Shown: piece by piece, positions 47,040 through 57,295 of the stretch | Position numbering within the stretch: position 1 is the stretch's first letter | Layout of the letters: each line of letters starts with the position of its first letter | DNA from: Flammulina velutipes | Taxonomy: Eukaryota; Basidiomycota; Agaricomycetes; Agaricales; Physalacriaceae | Assembly: GCA_011800155.1 (NCBI GenBank) | Contig: CM022373.1 | Coordinates: 1,302,001-1,366,000 of the forward strand | Direction: 5' to 3' | DNA length: 64,000 nucleotides | Made by a program: the position numbers and the translations under genes | The notes under the pieces: generated by a model | What the model was told of the DNA's origin: nothing | Database searches by the model: none | What the model saw: the letters and a program-made list of their open reading frames with translations, nothing else

Positions 47040-47125
47040 GATGAGATTGGAGGAGCCAAACGCTGAACTGCCGGCCTAAACGGCCACAAGAACGCAGCGA
47101 CGATGGGGAGGGTAAGCCGCAAAGT
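47040..47125 (-). pseudogene. shred of the AUR1-type gene, unit A
   Basis: On the minus strand a frame reads Leu-Thr-Leu-Pro-Ile-Val-Ala-Ala-Phe-Leu-Trp-Pro-Phe-Arg-Pro, matching residues about 156-171 of the intact gene at 48462-49811. The match breaks on both sides. DNA such as AAACGGCCACAAGAACGC is shared with the intact gene near 49302-49318. Confidence 0.75.
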
Positions 47126-47199
47126 AAGGATAAATGTTGTCGAACGATTGAAATCCATAATAATACAGCCGTAAAATTGAAGATACGGGACCTTCCAAC

Positions 47200-47588
47200 T
47201 CAAGTCATACCAGGAGGCCACTAAAGCAATCAGTTTGAGCTCCAGTCGTTAAAGGATGCGTAGAGTTTTCACTCACAACGATATAGCGTGGCTCGAGCAG
47301 AGTTTTCCAGTAATGAAGCATCCCCAGCTTCTCAAACCTTTCATCGATTTCATCCAAGGGCACCTGGAACTCTCTAAAGTACTCGCGGATGTCGACGAGA
47401 AGGTCAAAGTACATCCAGGCGATGTCCAGCTCATCCTCATCGATTTCATCGGGTTCCATATTGTCGAGAATGTCCTTCAACCTTTGGAGAACCGCATTTA
47501 GTCCTGGTTCGGGGCAGTTATATTCCCATGCAAAATGAGGACCGTCTCGAGCAAGCTGCAGAAAAATTGTGCGGTCTAACGTGCCCAT
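47200..47588 (-). CDS. small acidic protein family, copy 6 (intact)
   Basis: Exons 47277-47588 and 47200-47220 give 110 residues. The signature is complete: Leu-Ala-Arg-Asp-Gly-Pro-His-Phe-Ala-Trp-Glu, Cys-Pro-Glu-Pro-Gly-Leu-Asn, an acidic Glu-Pro-Asp-Glu-Ile-Asp-Glu-Asp helix region, Val-Pro-Leu-Asp-Glu-Ile-Asp-Glu-Arg-Phe-Glu and Gly-Met-x-Tyr-Trp-Lys. A 56-base intron separates a last exon of only seven codons ending Trp-Pro-Pro-Gly-Met-Thr. If unspliced, the frame runs on 17 residues longer. No signal peptide or transmembrane helix; net charge is strongly negative. Function unknown. Confidence 0.8.
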
Positions 47589-47674
47589 CTGACGCTAGTA
47601 TAGCTGTGAGTTGAAATAGACAATGACTGCAGGTGCTAAGTTCAATGAGGCTCCTTTTCTTCTTCTGGCAGTCC

Positions 47675-47750
47675 AAAAGAGGTAACGCTTCCTTCGGCCT
47701 GAACAACCACAATAGCGCAGCAACGAAGGGGAGGGCGAAGTGAGGATGAA
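47675..47750 (-). pseudogene. shred of the AUR1-type gene, unit B
   Basis: The minus strand reads His-Phe-Ala-Leu-Pro-Phe-Val-Ala-Ala-Leu-Leu-Trp-Leu-Phe-Arg-Pro-Lys-Glu-Ala, matching residues about 156-175 of the neighbouring intact gene. Similarity is lost on either side. This shred is closer to the intact gene than the one in unit A. Confidence 0.8.
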
Positions 47751-47821
47751 AGTTGTCGAACAATTGATATATATATACATAGTGATACAACCGTAAAATT
47801 GAAGATACGGGACCTTCCAAC

Positions 47822-48198
47822 TCAATTAACACCGGGAGGCCACTAAAGCGATCAATTTGAGCTCCAGTCGTCGAAGGATGTGCAGTGTTTTCACTCACAA
47901 CGAAGTAACGTGGCTCGAGCAAAGTTTTCCAGTAATAGAGCATCCCCAGCCTCTCAAACCTCTCATCGATTTCATCCAAGGGCACCTGGAACTCTCTAAA
48001 ATGCTCGCGGATGTCGACGATAAGGTAAAAGTACATCCAGGCGATGTCCAGCTCATCTTCGTCAATGTCTTCGAGAATGCCGTCCTTGAACCTTTGGAGA
48101 TCCGCATTTAGTCCTGGTTCAGGGCAGTTGAATTCCCATGCAAAATTAGGACCGTCTCGGGCAAGTTGCAGAAGAATTGTGCGGTCTAACGTGCCCAT
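47822..48198 (-). CDS. small acidic protein family, copy 7 (intact)
   Basis: Exons 47899-48198 and 47822-47842 give 106 residues. It is the closest relative of copy 6, with four fewer residues in the acidic middle loop, and the last mini-exon codes Trp-Pro-Pro-Gly-Val-Asn. The intron is 56 bases as in copy 6. Without splicing the frame would run through into the shred and spacer for another 120 residues of unrelated sequence, so the spliced form is preferred. Start Met-Gly-Thr-Leu-Asp-Arg is shared with copy 6. Function unknown. Confidence 0.8.
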
Positions 48199-48461
48199 CT
48201 GACGTTGGTATAGCTGTGAGTCGAATAGGCAGTGACTGTTGGTGTCTGAAAATAATGAGACTCCTTTCCTTCTTCTGGCATTCTAAAAGAGGCAATCCCA
48301 CCAAGTTCGTCGACTTCGGTCTCAAGGTGGGCCTTTCCTTCGTATACGCAGAGTTAGCGCTTCAGCGTTGGTGTTTGAGTGTGGGATTAGATTCCAGTCT
48401 GATAGATAAAAGAGCGTACTAGGATAGGAAGATGGATTAAATAGTTCGAATACCCTCCACC

Positions 48462-49811
48462 TCATTCCCTCGTCGCTCTTGTCGGGGTAGGAGGAAACGA
48501 GAACCCGTTGCCACCAATCGGGCTCCAGCCATCCTCACTCCTCTCATCGCCCCGTATGAGACTGGCAATACTCGCCGTATGCCTATGTCCACGCTTTGAA
48601 CGTCCCTCCCGCCCTTTTCCCATAATCAACGGCGCAGCACTAGTGGGAGTATCGCCCGGCACAGGCGACCTATACGTGATGTCCACCTCCTCATCATCCG
48701 ACGGGTCCGACAGTTCGAACTCTGCCGCCGCATCCGCCAAATCACCATTGAGACCCCTCGACCTCGGTGCCTCCAGGTCGTAGATCTCATACTTGGAGCG
48801 CTGAGATACCTGGCGGTAGTCGGGAAGTTCACCAGGCGCGGCGGTGGCCCCGGCGTCCTTGAGTTCTTCGGGGAGAAGGCAGTAGAACACAACGGTTGCC
48901 AGGCAAGCACCGACGACGACGTCGATGAGGTAGTGGTGGGTGAGGTACATGGTCGCCCAGTACAACGTAAGGGCGTAGACCCACACAAAGTAGCTCATGT
49001 TCGGGAAGAAATGAGAAACGGCGAGTGCTGACATTGTTGCACTGCCAGCATGAAGGGAAGGAAAGGCGCCAAATACGACAGGCGCGTTGGAGAAACCCTG
49101 TGTGTATCCCGACGTATGAAGGAGAGCGTCTATGCGGATGAGACCGCCCGGGGATCCCTTCATGCCGTAGTTGGCAGGGGTAAGGCCATGGATGATTTCG
49201 TACCACGGCGCTGCGCAGGGAAACAGGATCTGTATGACAACGCCAATGAGATTTAGGTAGCCAAACGCTGATGCCCAGAAGTGCAACGCCTCCTTCGGCC
49301 TAAACAGCCACAAGAACGCGGCGACGACGAAGGGAAGGGAGAAGTGACCGACGCCGTACGGGATCCACGCCACAATGTCCAGAACGAAAAAGGTGGACCT
49401 TGTTAGGATGTCTGATATGTTGGCGCCGAATAGGACGGTCTCGAGAGTAGGAAGGACGACAACGGAGATGGACGGGCGCCATTCGGTAGGGATGTAGCGG
49501 GATGTGAAGAATGTGAGGACCCAGGCGAGAACGGGCATCGCTCGGAAGAAGAATTGGGATGTGAAGGGTATCAATAGGGCGATTGTGTAGAGGATTGGTA
49601 TGATTAACTTGAGGGCAAGGCTCGGCAGGAGAAACAGCCAGAATGAGGCCAAAAGGACGTGAAAAACGTATATCAAGTCCGCCCATCGCCACTGGTGTCT
49701 CTGCAGCTTCACGAGCGTATCCTTGGGAGACAGCGACTTGTCCATCCGTCCGACAGCGGCGACGAACGCTTGCCACAACGTATTCCATGCTTTTCGAGGC
49801 GACAAGACCAT
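48462..49811 (-). CDS. AUR1: inositol phosphorylceramide synthase catalytic subunit (Aur1 family)
   Basis: A 449-residue single-exon frame from the Met at 49811. It has several membrane helices between residues about 45 and 310 and the PAP2-like catalytic motifs of IPC synthase: Phe-Gly-Ala-Phe-Pro-Ser-Leu-His-Ala-Gly-Ser (His254) and Tyr-Leu-Thr-His-His-Tyr-Leu-Ile-Asp (His292/293). The tail (about 320-449) is cytosolic or lumenal, acidic then Ser/Arg-rich. Aur1 moves phosphoinositol from phosphatidylinositol to ceramide in the Golgi and is essential in yeast; it is the aureobasidin A target. An upstream in-frame stretch ending in an AG suggests a possible 5' exon, so the start is not fully certain. 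Two shreds of this gene lie 1-2 kb away. Confidence 0.93.
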   Translation of the reverse strand: MVLSPRKAWNTLWQAFVAAVGRMDKSLSPKDTLVKLQRHQWRWADLIYVFHVLLASFWLFLLPSLALKLIIPILYTIALLIPFTSQFFFRAMPVLAWVLTFFTSRYIPTEWRPSISVVVLPTLETVLFGANISDILTRSTFFVLDIVAWIPYGVGHFSLPFVVAAFLWLFRPKEALHFWASAFGYLNLIGVVIQILFPCAAPWYEIIHGLTPANYGMKGSPGGLIRIDALLHTSGYTQGFSNAPVVFGAFPSLHAGSATMSALAVSHFFPNMSYFVWVYALTLYWATMYLTHHYLIDVVVGACLATVVFYCLLPEELKDAGATAAPGELPDYRQVSQRSKYEIYDLEAPRSRGLNGDLADAAAEFELSDPSDDEEVDITYRSPVPGDTPTSAAPLIMGKGREGRSKRGHRHTASIASLIRGDERSEDGWSPIGGNGFSFPPTPTRATRE

Positions 49812-50044
49812 CCTGGAGGCGCATAAGACGAGAAATAAAGCAGAATCCAGAAACGCACTTTGATTAAGCCTGCAAGCAATGCCACCCAAGGAAACCAATA
49901 AATTCCAACCACGAGTGTTGAGAGTGAGCGTAGGCGTAGGTGCCGTGGGAACATCATGACAGATGCGCCGAATAGCCGCCGGCTAGCGTGTGGCGCACTT
50001 CATCATCGTAATTATTCATAGCGTAAATTACAGGAAAACAAAAA

Positions 50045-52809
50045 CTACAACCCCTCGAAAAATGATAAATCCTGAGCTGACAGTCCTCCCGCACCGTTTC
50101 CAGTCGGCACCGCTCTGGGCGCTTCAGGGATCCCATTCAATATGGATCGTTGTAGCTTGGCTGGAGAGGACACAGAGGACGGCAAGCCTGCCATCGCCTT
50201 CATCTGCTGCGCCTGCATCGGACTACCACTCTCAAACAAGTCCATGTCAAACCTACCCCCTCCCGCACCATTTCTTCCGGGTGGCTGCGGCAGCATGGGG
50301 GGAAGTGGAGACGGCGGCGCAGCAGGCCACTTCCTCGTAGCCGTCGATTCCATTAAACTTAATGTCCGCTGGTGATCGGCTGCGCGCGACTTTTTGGCGA
50401 CAGGTTGTGGCGGTGGAGACTGCGCTGGAGACCCAATAGGCAATTGGGAAACCAACGAGATCCTGGCTGGTGGGCCCTGGCGCGTACTGCCTTTCGCGGG
50501 TAACGGAGGAGGAGACGGCGTGCGCAGCGTTCGAGGCGGGGCCATAAAGTCCTCAAAATCATCAAACCCATCTTCCATCGTGCCATTTGAATGAGCACTA
50601 CTCGTCGAGGCAAAAAGACTATGCTCGGAGTTGAAACTGGTGTCCATGCTGGTGTCTGAATATGATGTCGAGAAGGGTTTGGCGCTCGTCGATGAGATGA
50701 TGGGGACATGTCCAGTAAAGTCTGAGAACTCTTCGTCGTCGTCAAATAAGGACGCCGGTGGCGCAGACTGCGTTTGGGACGGAACAATATTTTGAACAAG
50801 TGGTGGGAATTTGTCGAAAACGGGGGTACGTTCGCGAGAGGATGGTGGAGGTGGGAGGCTGAAAGCAGACTGTAACTGGGAAGCTGAAGGAGGGCGAGGC
50901 GCCGTTGCCGTCATTATAGCAGTAGGTATTCGTTTGGCAGCCTGTGGCGCAGAAAAATGCTTTAATGTTGGTGGAGGCAAGGTAAAGGGTGATACCGGAG
51001 GTGCTGGTGGGGAGAGAGGCTTCATAATGGGGGTAATGCTGCGGGATGGGAACAACGATGGAGGTGACGTATCACCGCCGGGTATTGGTCTTGAAATAGG
51101 ATTCATTAAATGGGATGGGAAGGAAGGTTTAGGAACTGGTTGTTCTGGTGGGTCGAAGAATGTACCAAAATCTGTCGAGAGGCTTGGGACATGTGCTGGG
51201 GCAGTGATTGCGGGCCTTATTGGGGCTTTCGGTGGGGGCGCCAGTGGCGGCGGTAATTTCGTCGGTAGTGGGGATGAATTGATCATTCCTGTCAATGCAG
51301 TGATATCGTGACTGTCATGGCCACTCATAAAATCGTCAATTCCGTCGTTGGCGTTTGGTACAATATCCGACAAGAATTCAAGGTCGTCAGAGGAGAGGGC
51401 AAGGGAGTTGCGGGAACTTGCGGCTGATTTTGTCCTGGAGAAACGATTGAGGAATCTGGACACAGCCGATGGAGGTGCAGCCTCTTGAATTAGAGGTACA
51501 GAGGGAGGTGAAGCTTGTTGAGGAGGGGCAGCAACGTGCGTTGACGAAGACGCTACCGGTGAAGAGCTACTAGTAGGGGAAAGAGGGGACGGAGCCACCG
51601 GTGCCGAGGATTGGATGGAAGACTGAGAGTTGCGCTTCGTGTCTATACTTGGCCGAGGCGACGAAGACGCGCTTCCGGGTCTACTGGTCGGCGGTGTTTT
51701 GCCTTTCTCTACCACAGGGGGGGTCGATGCTCGACGACCAAAGAACGAGAGAAGGCCACCAGTGGGCTTCTGTTTGGTGTCACTAGCCGCAGCAGTTTCG
51801 TCCTTGGACACTATTCGCCAACCTGCAGGAACAACATCCTCTTGGAGGAGTTCTGGCCTCGCTTTGACGGAAGCTTCCCATGCAGTGGAACCTTTCGAGG
51901 ACGCGTAACGGGAGAATGGACTTTGTCGCGTTATGGAGGTATGTCTGGTAAGCTTGAGTGTATCCGAGACGCGTTTATGAGTGAAGGTTTTGGAAAACTC
52001 CAGAATAGGCGGCAGCGTAAGGCCATCGGGGACCAGGCGTTGAATACTGGGAGACCTATTAGAGTCAGCCAAACAGGTAAAATAGTCTCGTAGTCAGTTG
52101 CTCACAGCTCCTCAATGTCGTCCACGTCTTGCAATTTGGACGGTTCCTCCTGGGCCTCCGCAGATTGATATAAGTCACGAGAAAGCTCTTGGAATTGCTG
52201 CAGAATGCCATTCAAGAGTTCCGGAGGCTATCTTTACATGAGCACAAGTTTAGTGAGAACAACTAAGAAACTAACCACACATCGATCTTGTTTTTCCTTC
52301 TGCTGAATTGCTGCTTGCCATTCATCTGGCTTGTCCTGCGGCTCATCAGCATCGAGGCTGGGTGATTTCCAGCTGGTCTCTGCTTCCCAGCTCGAATCCA
52401 CCGCAGCGAAGGACGGCTGCGAGGGCGTCCATGGATCCATTGGCACTGCAGTTTCGAATGTCCCGAAAGCATCTGGGCTGCGAGATGGCGACGGAAGAGG
52501 TGAATGCTCGGCGGACAGTGAGGGAGAGGGTTCGCGGGATGGCGGAACGGTCGTAATATTATCGTGCTCGTCGTCGTCGGTCTCGTCGCCATCGGTAGGC
52601 AGCGTGCTCGAGGCCTCGCCCCAGGCGGGTGCAGTATCCGTTGGCGGTGCCCAGCTCACTGCCTTGGCCGACCACGACGAGACGCCGATATCTGCCTCTG
52701 GCGGGTCCTCGTCGTCGTCTTGCGATGGCTGCACCGGCGTCGACCAGGTATTTGGCAGCGTCGAGGGTTTTTCGTCGTCGCCCCAGGCATTTTCCCAAGG
52801 ATTATCCAT
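50045..52809 (-). CDS. low-complexity protein with adaptor-type DxF/WxxF-like motifs, function unknown
   Basis: Exons in transcript order: 52276-52809, 52106-52227, 50045-52055; 888 residues. The N-terminus is Met-Asp-Asn-Pro-Trp-Glu-Asn-Ala-Trp-Gly-Asp, and the first 180 residues are acidic and Trp/Ser/Pro-rich. A helical stretch follows (about 180-290). The rest is disordered, rich in Pro, Ser and Ala, with scattered acidic-Phe motifs (Ser-Asp-Phe-Thr-Gly, Phe-Asp-Asp-Phe-Glu-Asp-Phe, Asp-Phe-Gly-Thr-Phe-Phe) and an end Asp-Leu-Ser-Phe-Phe-Glu-Gly. Such Phe/Trp acidic motifs bind appendage domains of clathrin adaptors, so a vesicle-coat accessory role is a reasonable guess, not a family match. 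It is head-to-head with the Ste50-like gene, 127 bp between start codons. Confidence 0.75.
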
Positions 52810-52936
52810 TTGCAAGGATCATTTAAGAGACGAGGATGCTCGCCGTGTCTGAAATGGATGTCTGATCACGTGGACCGCCCTGTTCGTCCTCTCTTTACCT
52901 TGAACGACGACGACTACGACGGCGACGACGGCAATA
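52810..52936. promoter_or_regulatory. short bidirectional promoter, adaptor-like gene and Ste50/Ubc2 gene
   Basis: The two start codons (52809 minus, 52937 plus) are 127 bp apart and the spacer must serve both genes. No clear TATA box is seen, as in many housekeeping promoters. Confidence 0.5.
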
Positions 52937-55298
52937 ATGGACGACACGCTCGAACGCAGCATCGTCGAATGGGACGAAGACGATGTCGCTCGCTGGCTCA
53001 GCCAACTCGGATATTCGCAATACGAAAGCCAGATAAAGGGTACCTTTGTCGCGCTCCTTGCAACCCTGGCTCTAACTGCGCCACAGAACACAGAATATCT
53101 GGCGATATACTCTGCATGATGGACTCGGAAACGCTCAAGAGCGTCGGTGTGCTCACCATTGGCCAGCGCCTGCATATTCTCAAGGCAGTATACATGATAA
53201 AACTCGCCCACAATGTTCCATTCGAGCAAGACGACTATGTGCCTCCCTGTACGTGCCAAACGCTCTTTGAATCTTGCTTGACCTTTACCTTTATTACAGC
53301 GGAAGTCGAGGGCAGATCCGAATCGCTCACAATCGAGAAACTGCATGCGACTGTTAAAGACCAAGGCTAGTCCGTCCATTCTCCTTCCCATACCCCGCCA
53401 ACTCTTTCCTTACAGCCGAGCGACTACGAATGATAGAAGAAGAGAACAGAGTAATGAACAACACTCTCCAGTCGTTTCTCGACGACTACAACGCCCTTAG
53501 ATCCTCGCTTGGACGCTCGGTATGTGCCTGTGTCTTACGCAACTGCTGTAAAGTTCATCGACATCGGCAGACGCAATCCCAGGACGAGAATCCTCTATTA
53601 CGACGCCAACCATCCTTCAAATGGGCCAAGTCCCCGACCAAGGCCGATCTCGACACGCCTCAGGCATCTCCTCAACAGCTTGAGCATGACCTCACCCCGC
53701 AGACTCGTGCGCCACCGCCACCTCTCCCGACTCAGCCATTAGCACCCGCAGCGTCTCCAGAGAAACGTCGCAATCCATCGACAGACTCGCCCGCTCCGAA
53801 ACCTTCACGTCAAGACAGCTCAGACAACCTTCACAAATTCAAAGTCAGTCTTGAGGATCCCACCCACAAGGTCCTTCCCGCTGCTTTAAAAAAGTACAAG
53901 ATCAACAACGACAACTGGGAGGACTATGCCATGTTCATATGCTTCGGTGCAGCCGGTCGGTCTCTTTCCCATCCTCTATTAGTTCCGGTCACTTACAGGC
54001 CGCAGGTAACCGCATAGAGCGATGCCTCAGCTACGACGAAAAACCGCTATTGCTCTTCCAGAAACTCAAGGACGCAAAGAAGAATCCCGTGTTCATGTTG
54101 AAACACATCAAAGATATACGGTCTCCCATCGTCGTCGCCCAACAGAAACATGCAGCTCGCAAAGCCTCTTCGATCATGAGCCAGGAGGCTAACGCACAGG
54201 CCAACCTTAAACCTGCACCAACTCGTCCCCTTACACGACCTCCGCGTTTGGAGGTCCAGGACTTGTCAACTGCGCCTTCGCTGCCCACTGGTCTGAGTCC
54301 GCAACCGGGATGGCCTGATTTATCCATCGCTTCCCCATCTGTTGAACAACCACCAGATGGCCTTCCTGCACCCTACTCTGCCGGAACGCAAACCACTGGC
54401 CTGTCAGGGAGCACACTCAACGTCAATGCTAACGGGCAAGATACGTCGAAGAGTGCATCCGAGAATCCTCACAGCGCGCGGGAAATATTTCCTTCGTCTG
54501 GTGTTTCCTACGCCGTGGCTATCTATCCATATATGGCAGAACAGGAGGACGAGTTCGACGTTGTTGTGTAAGCCTCTTCTATCAATCGATGTTTGATCAT
54601 CTTACAAGCTTGGTCGCAGTGGAGATACATTTGTTATCATTTCGAGAGCGAGAGGGTGGTGGGTGGTGCAAAGAGATCCCAGCGGATCTGGTGTGGTGGA
54701 CAACGACACGAGCAAGCATGGTTGGGTGCCCGCAGGATGCCTTTTGGAGACGAACGTGCCAGTTGCTTCTGCGATAGCAGAAGCAAATGCTGCGAAGCAT
54801 GGGGGATCACCGAATACGCCTGCGTCGAGGACGCCGATTTTGCCATTGAGCATCATATCAACGAGCTTCCCTGGTATTGCCTTGACAGACTACCGGAAGA
54901 AGGGAGAAGAAGAACTGGACCTGCACACGAACGACCTTTTGAGAGTATTCAAGAGGTACAACCATTGGTCATATGTGAGTTCAATAGTTTCGCATTCTGT
55001 GGATGCTTGGACTGATCGAGAATTAGGCCGTCAAAGAAGATGGAGGTGATCGTGGTTGGGTGCCGGTTAGTCAATCTTGTGTCGTCGTGGAAGATTACAT
55101 GCTGACCGCTTGTCTTTGTAGTCGTGGTTCATTGGAAAAGTCAATCCGACGACCACTGTTGGAACGCCGCCAACACCAAGTGCGCCCACTACAGCGGTAA
55201 ACAGCTCTCTCATATTGGACGATACCAACCAGCCGTCACCCATGTCCTCTGCCTTCCCGCCTGTGCCGTCGTCACAGCGAGTTGTCGGCACCATATGA
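52937..55298 (+). CDS. Ste50/Ubc2-like MAPK adaptor (SAM, RA, two SH3)
   Basis: Exons 52937-53039, 53087-53248, 53300-53365, 53416-53519, 53571-53946, 54006-54567, 54620-54974, 55027-55065, 55122-55298; 647 residues. An N-terminal SAM domain (about 8-72, Trp-Leu-Ser-Gln-Leu-Gly-Tyr) is followed by a coiled helix, a Ras-association domain (about 215-300, with Lys-Tyr-Lys-Ile-Asn-Asn-Asp) and two SH3 domains near 455-510 and 545-600 (Ala-Ile-Tyr-Pro-Tyr and Leu-Thr-Asp-Tyr starts, Gly-Trp-Val-Pro ends). Ste50 links Cdc42/Ras signals to the Ste11 MAPKKK in mating and filamentation; the added SH3 pair is the basidiomycete Ubc2 form. Intron 3 uses a GC donor (AAG then GCTAGT). Intron 4 is 51 bases, in frame and without a stop. 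Confidence 0.9.
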
Positions 55299-55838
55299 AC
55301 GGGTGCTTGGGTAATAAGTTTTGCTTGATCTCGAATTTCCTCGTGTCGTTTTCATAATCGCTGTCCTCGTTTGTTTGCATACATTCTTACTATTCAATTG
55401 TATTACAACGCAGTTTACCGCACTTGAATCCTTTGCATGTCCATGCATCCACGGTCATTTAATAGTCCCCTTTTTTATGTCGCTCGCTTTCTTCTACTAC
55501 ATATTTGGAATGGCCATACTTTATTGTACATCAATGTCGGTTTTTTGTTTGGGGTTCGAGTTGGGTTCTTTGAGTGCGGAGCGACATACGCGTGGGAATT
55601 TTTTCAAAGCGTTATTTGGTGTTGTCGACGCCACACGATTTATAGGTGCCTCACGACATTGAAGATTCGATCTTGCGTATCTGAATATCCTTCAACTTGG
55701 CTGTAGACCCTTTCAAACCTGCGCTAAACACCTTAAACTCAAGTCTGGAGTCTTCAGGGCCGGCGGATTTCTGCTCACGTTCTTGACATCTTGAAGATTC
55801 TTGTCAACCTCGTTCTCTGCAGCTTGTTTTGGCTCACA
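55299..55838. other. intergenic with F-box upstream module, copy 1
   Basis: The last 200 bases (about 55640-55838) are a diverged copy of the stretch found before the second F-box gene and again after it. The rest is the 3' flank of the Ste50-like gene. Confidence 0.5.
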
Positions 55839-57295
55839 ATGAACTCGATATCGACCGTGCCAACTGTCGACCGTGTCCCACTTGAAATCTTACAGGAAAT
55901 GTTTCTACTTGCCTGCGACGGCAGGTATCGCCTTGTCGTGGAATCCGGTAATGATCTTCCAACTCAACACATCCTCATCGCTGTTTCTCGTCGGTGGATG
56001 TCCACTGCGTCGTTGCCCAAGCTCTGGTCGAACATATCCGTACAAGACGGGATGCCGCCGTCTCCCTCTTCATCTCGCCATGTCGCGCTACTCACCACGG
56101 CTCTCCAGCACGTTGGGACCGCTTCGATATCATGTAATATCAACCTCAACCCGATTGGTGCACCCAGCAATGCGATTCTAGAGCTCCTACCCATCCTCAT
56201 TTCCTCGTCAAGACAATGGGTGCTTCTGCGTGTCCGCGGGGGCAGGATGGTACCTCATGTCTTCCTCCCTCTCTATCGCAATCTCCCTTTGCTCAAGTCC
56301 CTCCGGTTTAACTTTGGAAATGGGACGGAAGAGGCGCTCTCCCACATATTTTCTGAGGCACCAAACCTCGTCGACGTCGATGTGAAACTCGGAGAGAACG
56401 GTCAAGGATATACCCTTCCTTGGCCGCAACTTCGGCGAGCGAAAATTCGCGCGTATCGCCCGCCGCTCGAATATCTCCAGAACCTTGTACAGTCCCCGCA
56501 GTTGGAATTCCTCCAATATTCTGATTTCCCGCACCAAGTCCATGCTGGCCCCAACGCCAGCATTACTCTACCCTCAGTCAAAGAGGTAGACGTGGGGTCT
56601 TATCAACTCCTTGGTCTTCTCGTTCTTCCGTCACTCGAGACGGCCACTATTAGGGCCTCCCACTTCAAGCCTTTCAAGCAAATGGTCTCAACCTCAGGGT
56701 GCCGCATTCGGACGCTCACTGTGATGACATTCTCTTTATTTCCTCCAATGGCGGATTTAGAAGGACATCTCCCTGCGCTTACGCGGTTGAAGCTTCATGC
56801 TGATGAGCAGCTTGGGGTCATGGCCATGAGGAGCGATCGTAATGTGGAGAGAATGTTTAAGGAGCTGGGGTTCTTGCGGGAAAAGTTCCTTGGTCTGGAA
56901 GAGCTGTCGATATCGATGTCTTTCCGCGAGGTATGGGAAAGGGAGGGCCTCGTCAGAATTATCGACTTGTTGTGGGAACTGGTAAGTGCGAGACGGCGTT
57001 TGAGGCATATCACGCTTCAGTTCGTGTATGGGGAACACAGTGTGGATGCCAGTGAGCATGTGCCGTTGCTGGATATAGGTAGGTTGGACGAAATTGACTC
57101 GTTCAGAGAGCTCAAGCGAGTGCATGCGGTGGGAGCGCCTATTGTTGATCTGGAGATTTTGTGTGAGTGGCCAGGTTGTCGACCGTTCATACCGTGATTA
57201 ATTTCTATGTAGATCAAGAGTCGTTTGAACGAATTTGTTTGATGGATGCAGACCCCCGGCTTACCGTGTTGCTGAGTTCTCGTCGTTTTTTTTGA
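55839..57295 (+). CDS. F-box protein, tandem copy 1
   Basis: Exons 55839-57162 and 57213-57295 give 468 residues. An F-box-like motif lies at residues about 13-60 (Val-Pro-Leu-Glu-Ile-Leu-Gln-Glu-Met-Phe, Ala-Val-Ser-Arg-Arg-Trp). The remainder has repeating Leu-rich beta/alpha segments with Pro-Leu-Leu-Lys-Ser-Leu-Arg and Ala-Pro-Asn-Leu-Val-Asp-Val motifs, the usual pattern of agaricomycete F-box/LRR-like proteins. These families are strongly expanded and are presumed SCF ubiquitin-ligase substrate receptors. The next gene is its tandem duplicate. Upstream in-frame codons before 55839 contain no ATG. Without the last intron the frame would end at 57197. Confidence 0.88.

Larger units (their letters stand above)
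47030..48240. repeat. tandem duplication: two units each with a small-family gene and an AUR1 gene shred
   Basis: Unit A (about 47030-47640) and unit B (about 47640-48240) carry the same parts in the same order: a 70-90 base fragment similar to the AUR1-type gene, a spacer with the shared run GAAGATACGGGACC, a terminal mini-exon, a 56-base intron and the main exon of a small-family gene. The two introns have equal length and nearly equal sequence. The similarity places the duplication fairly recently. Confidence 0.85.
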
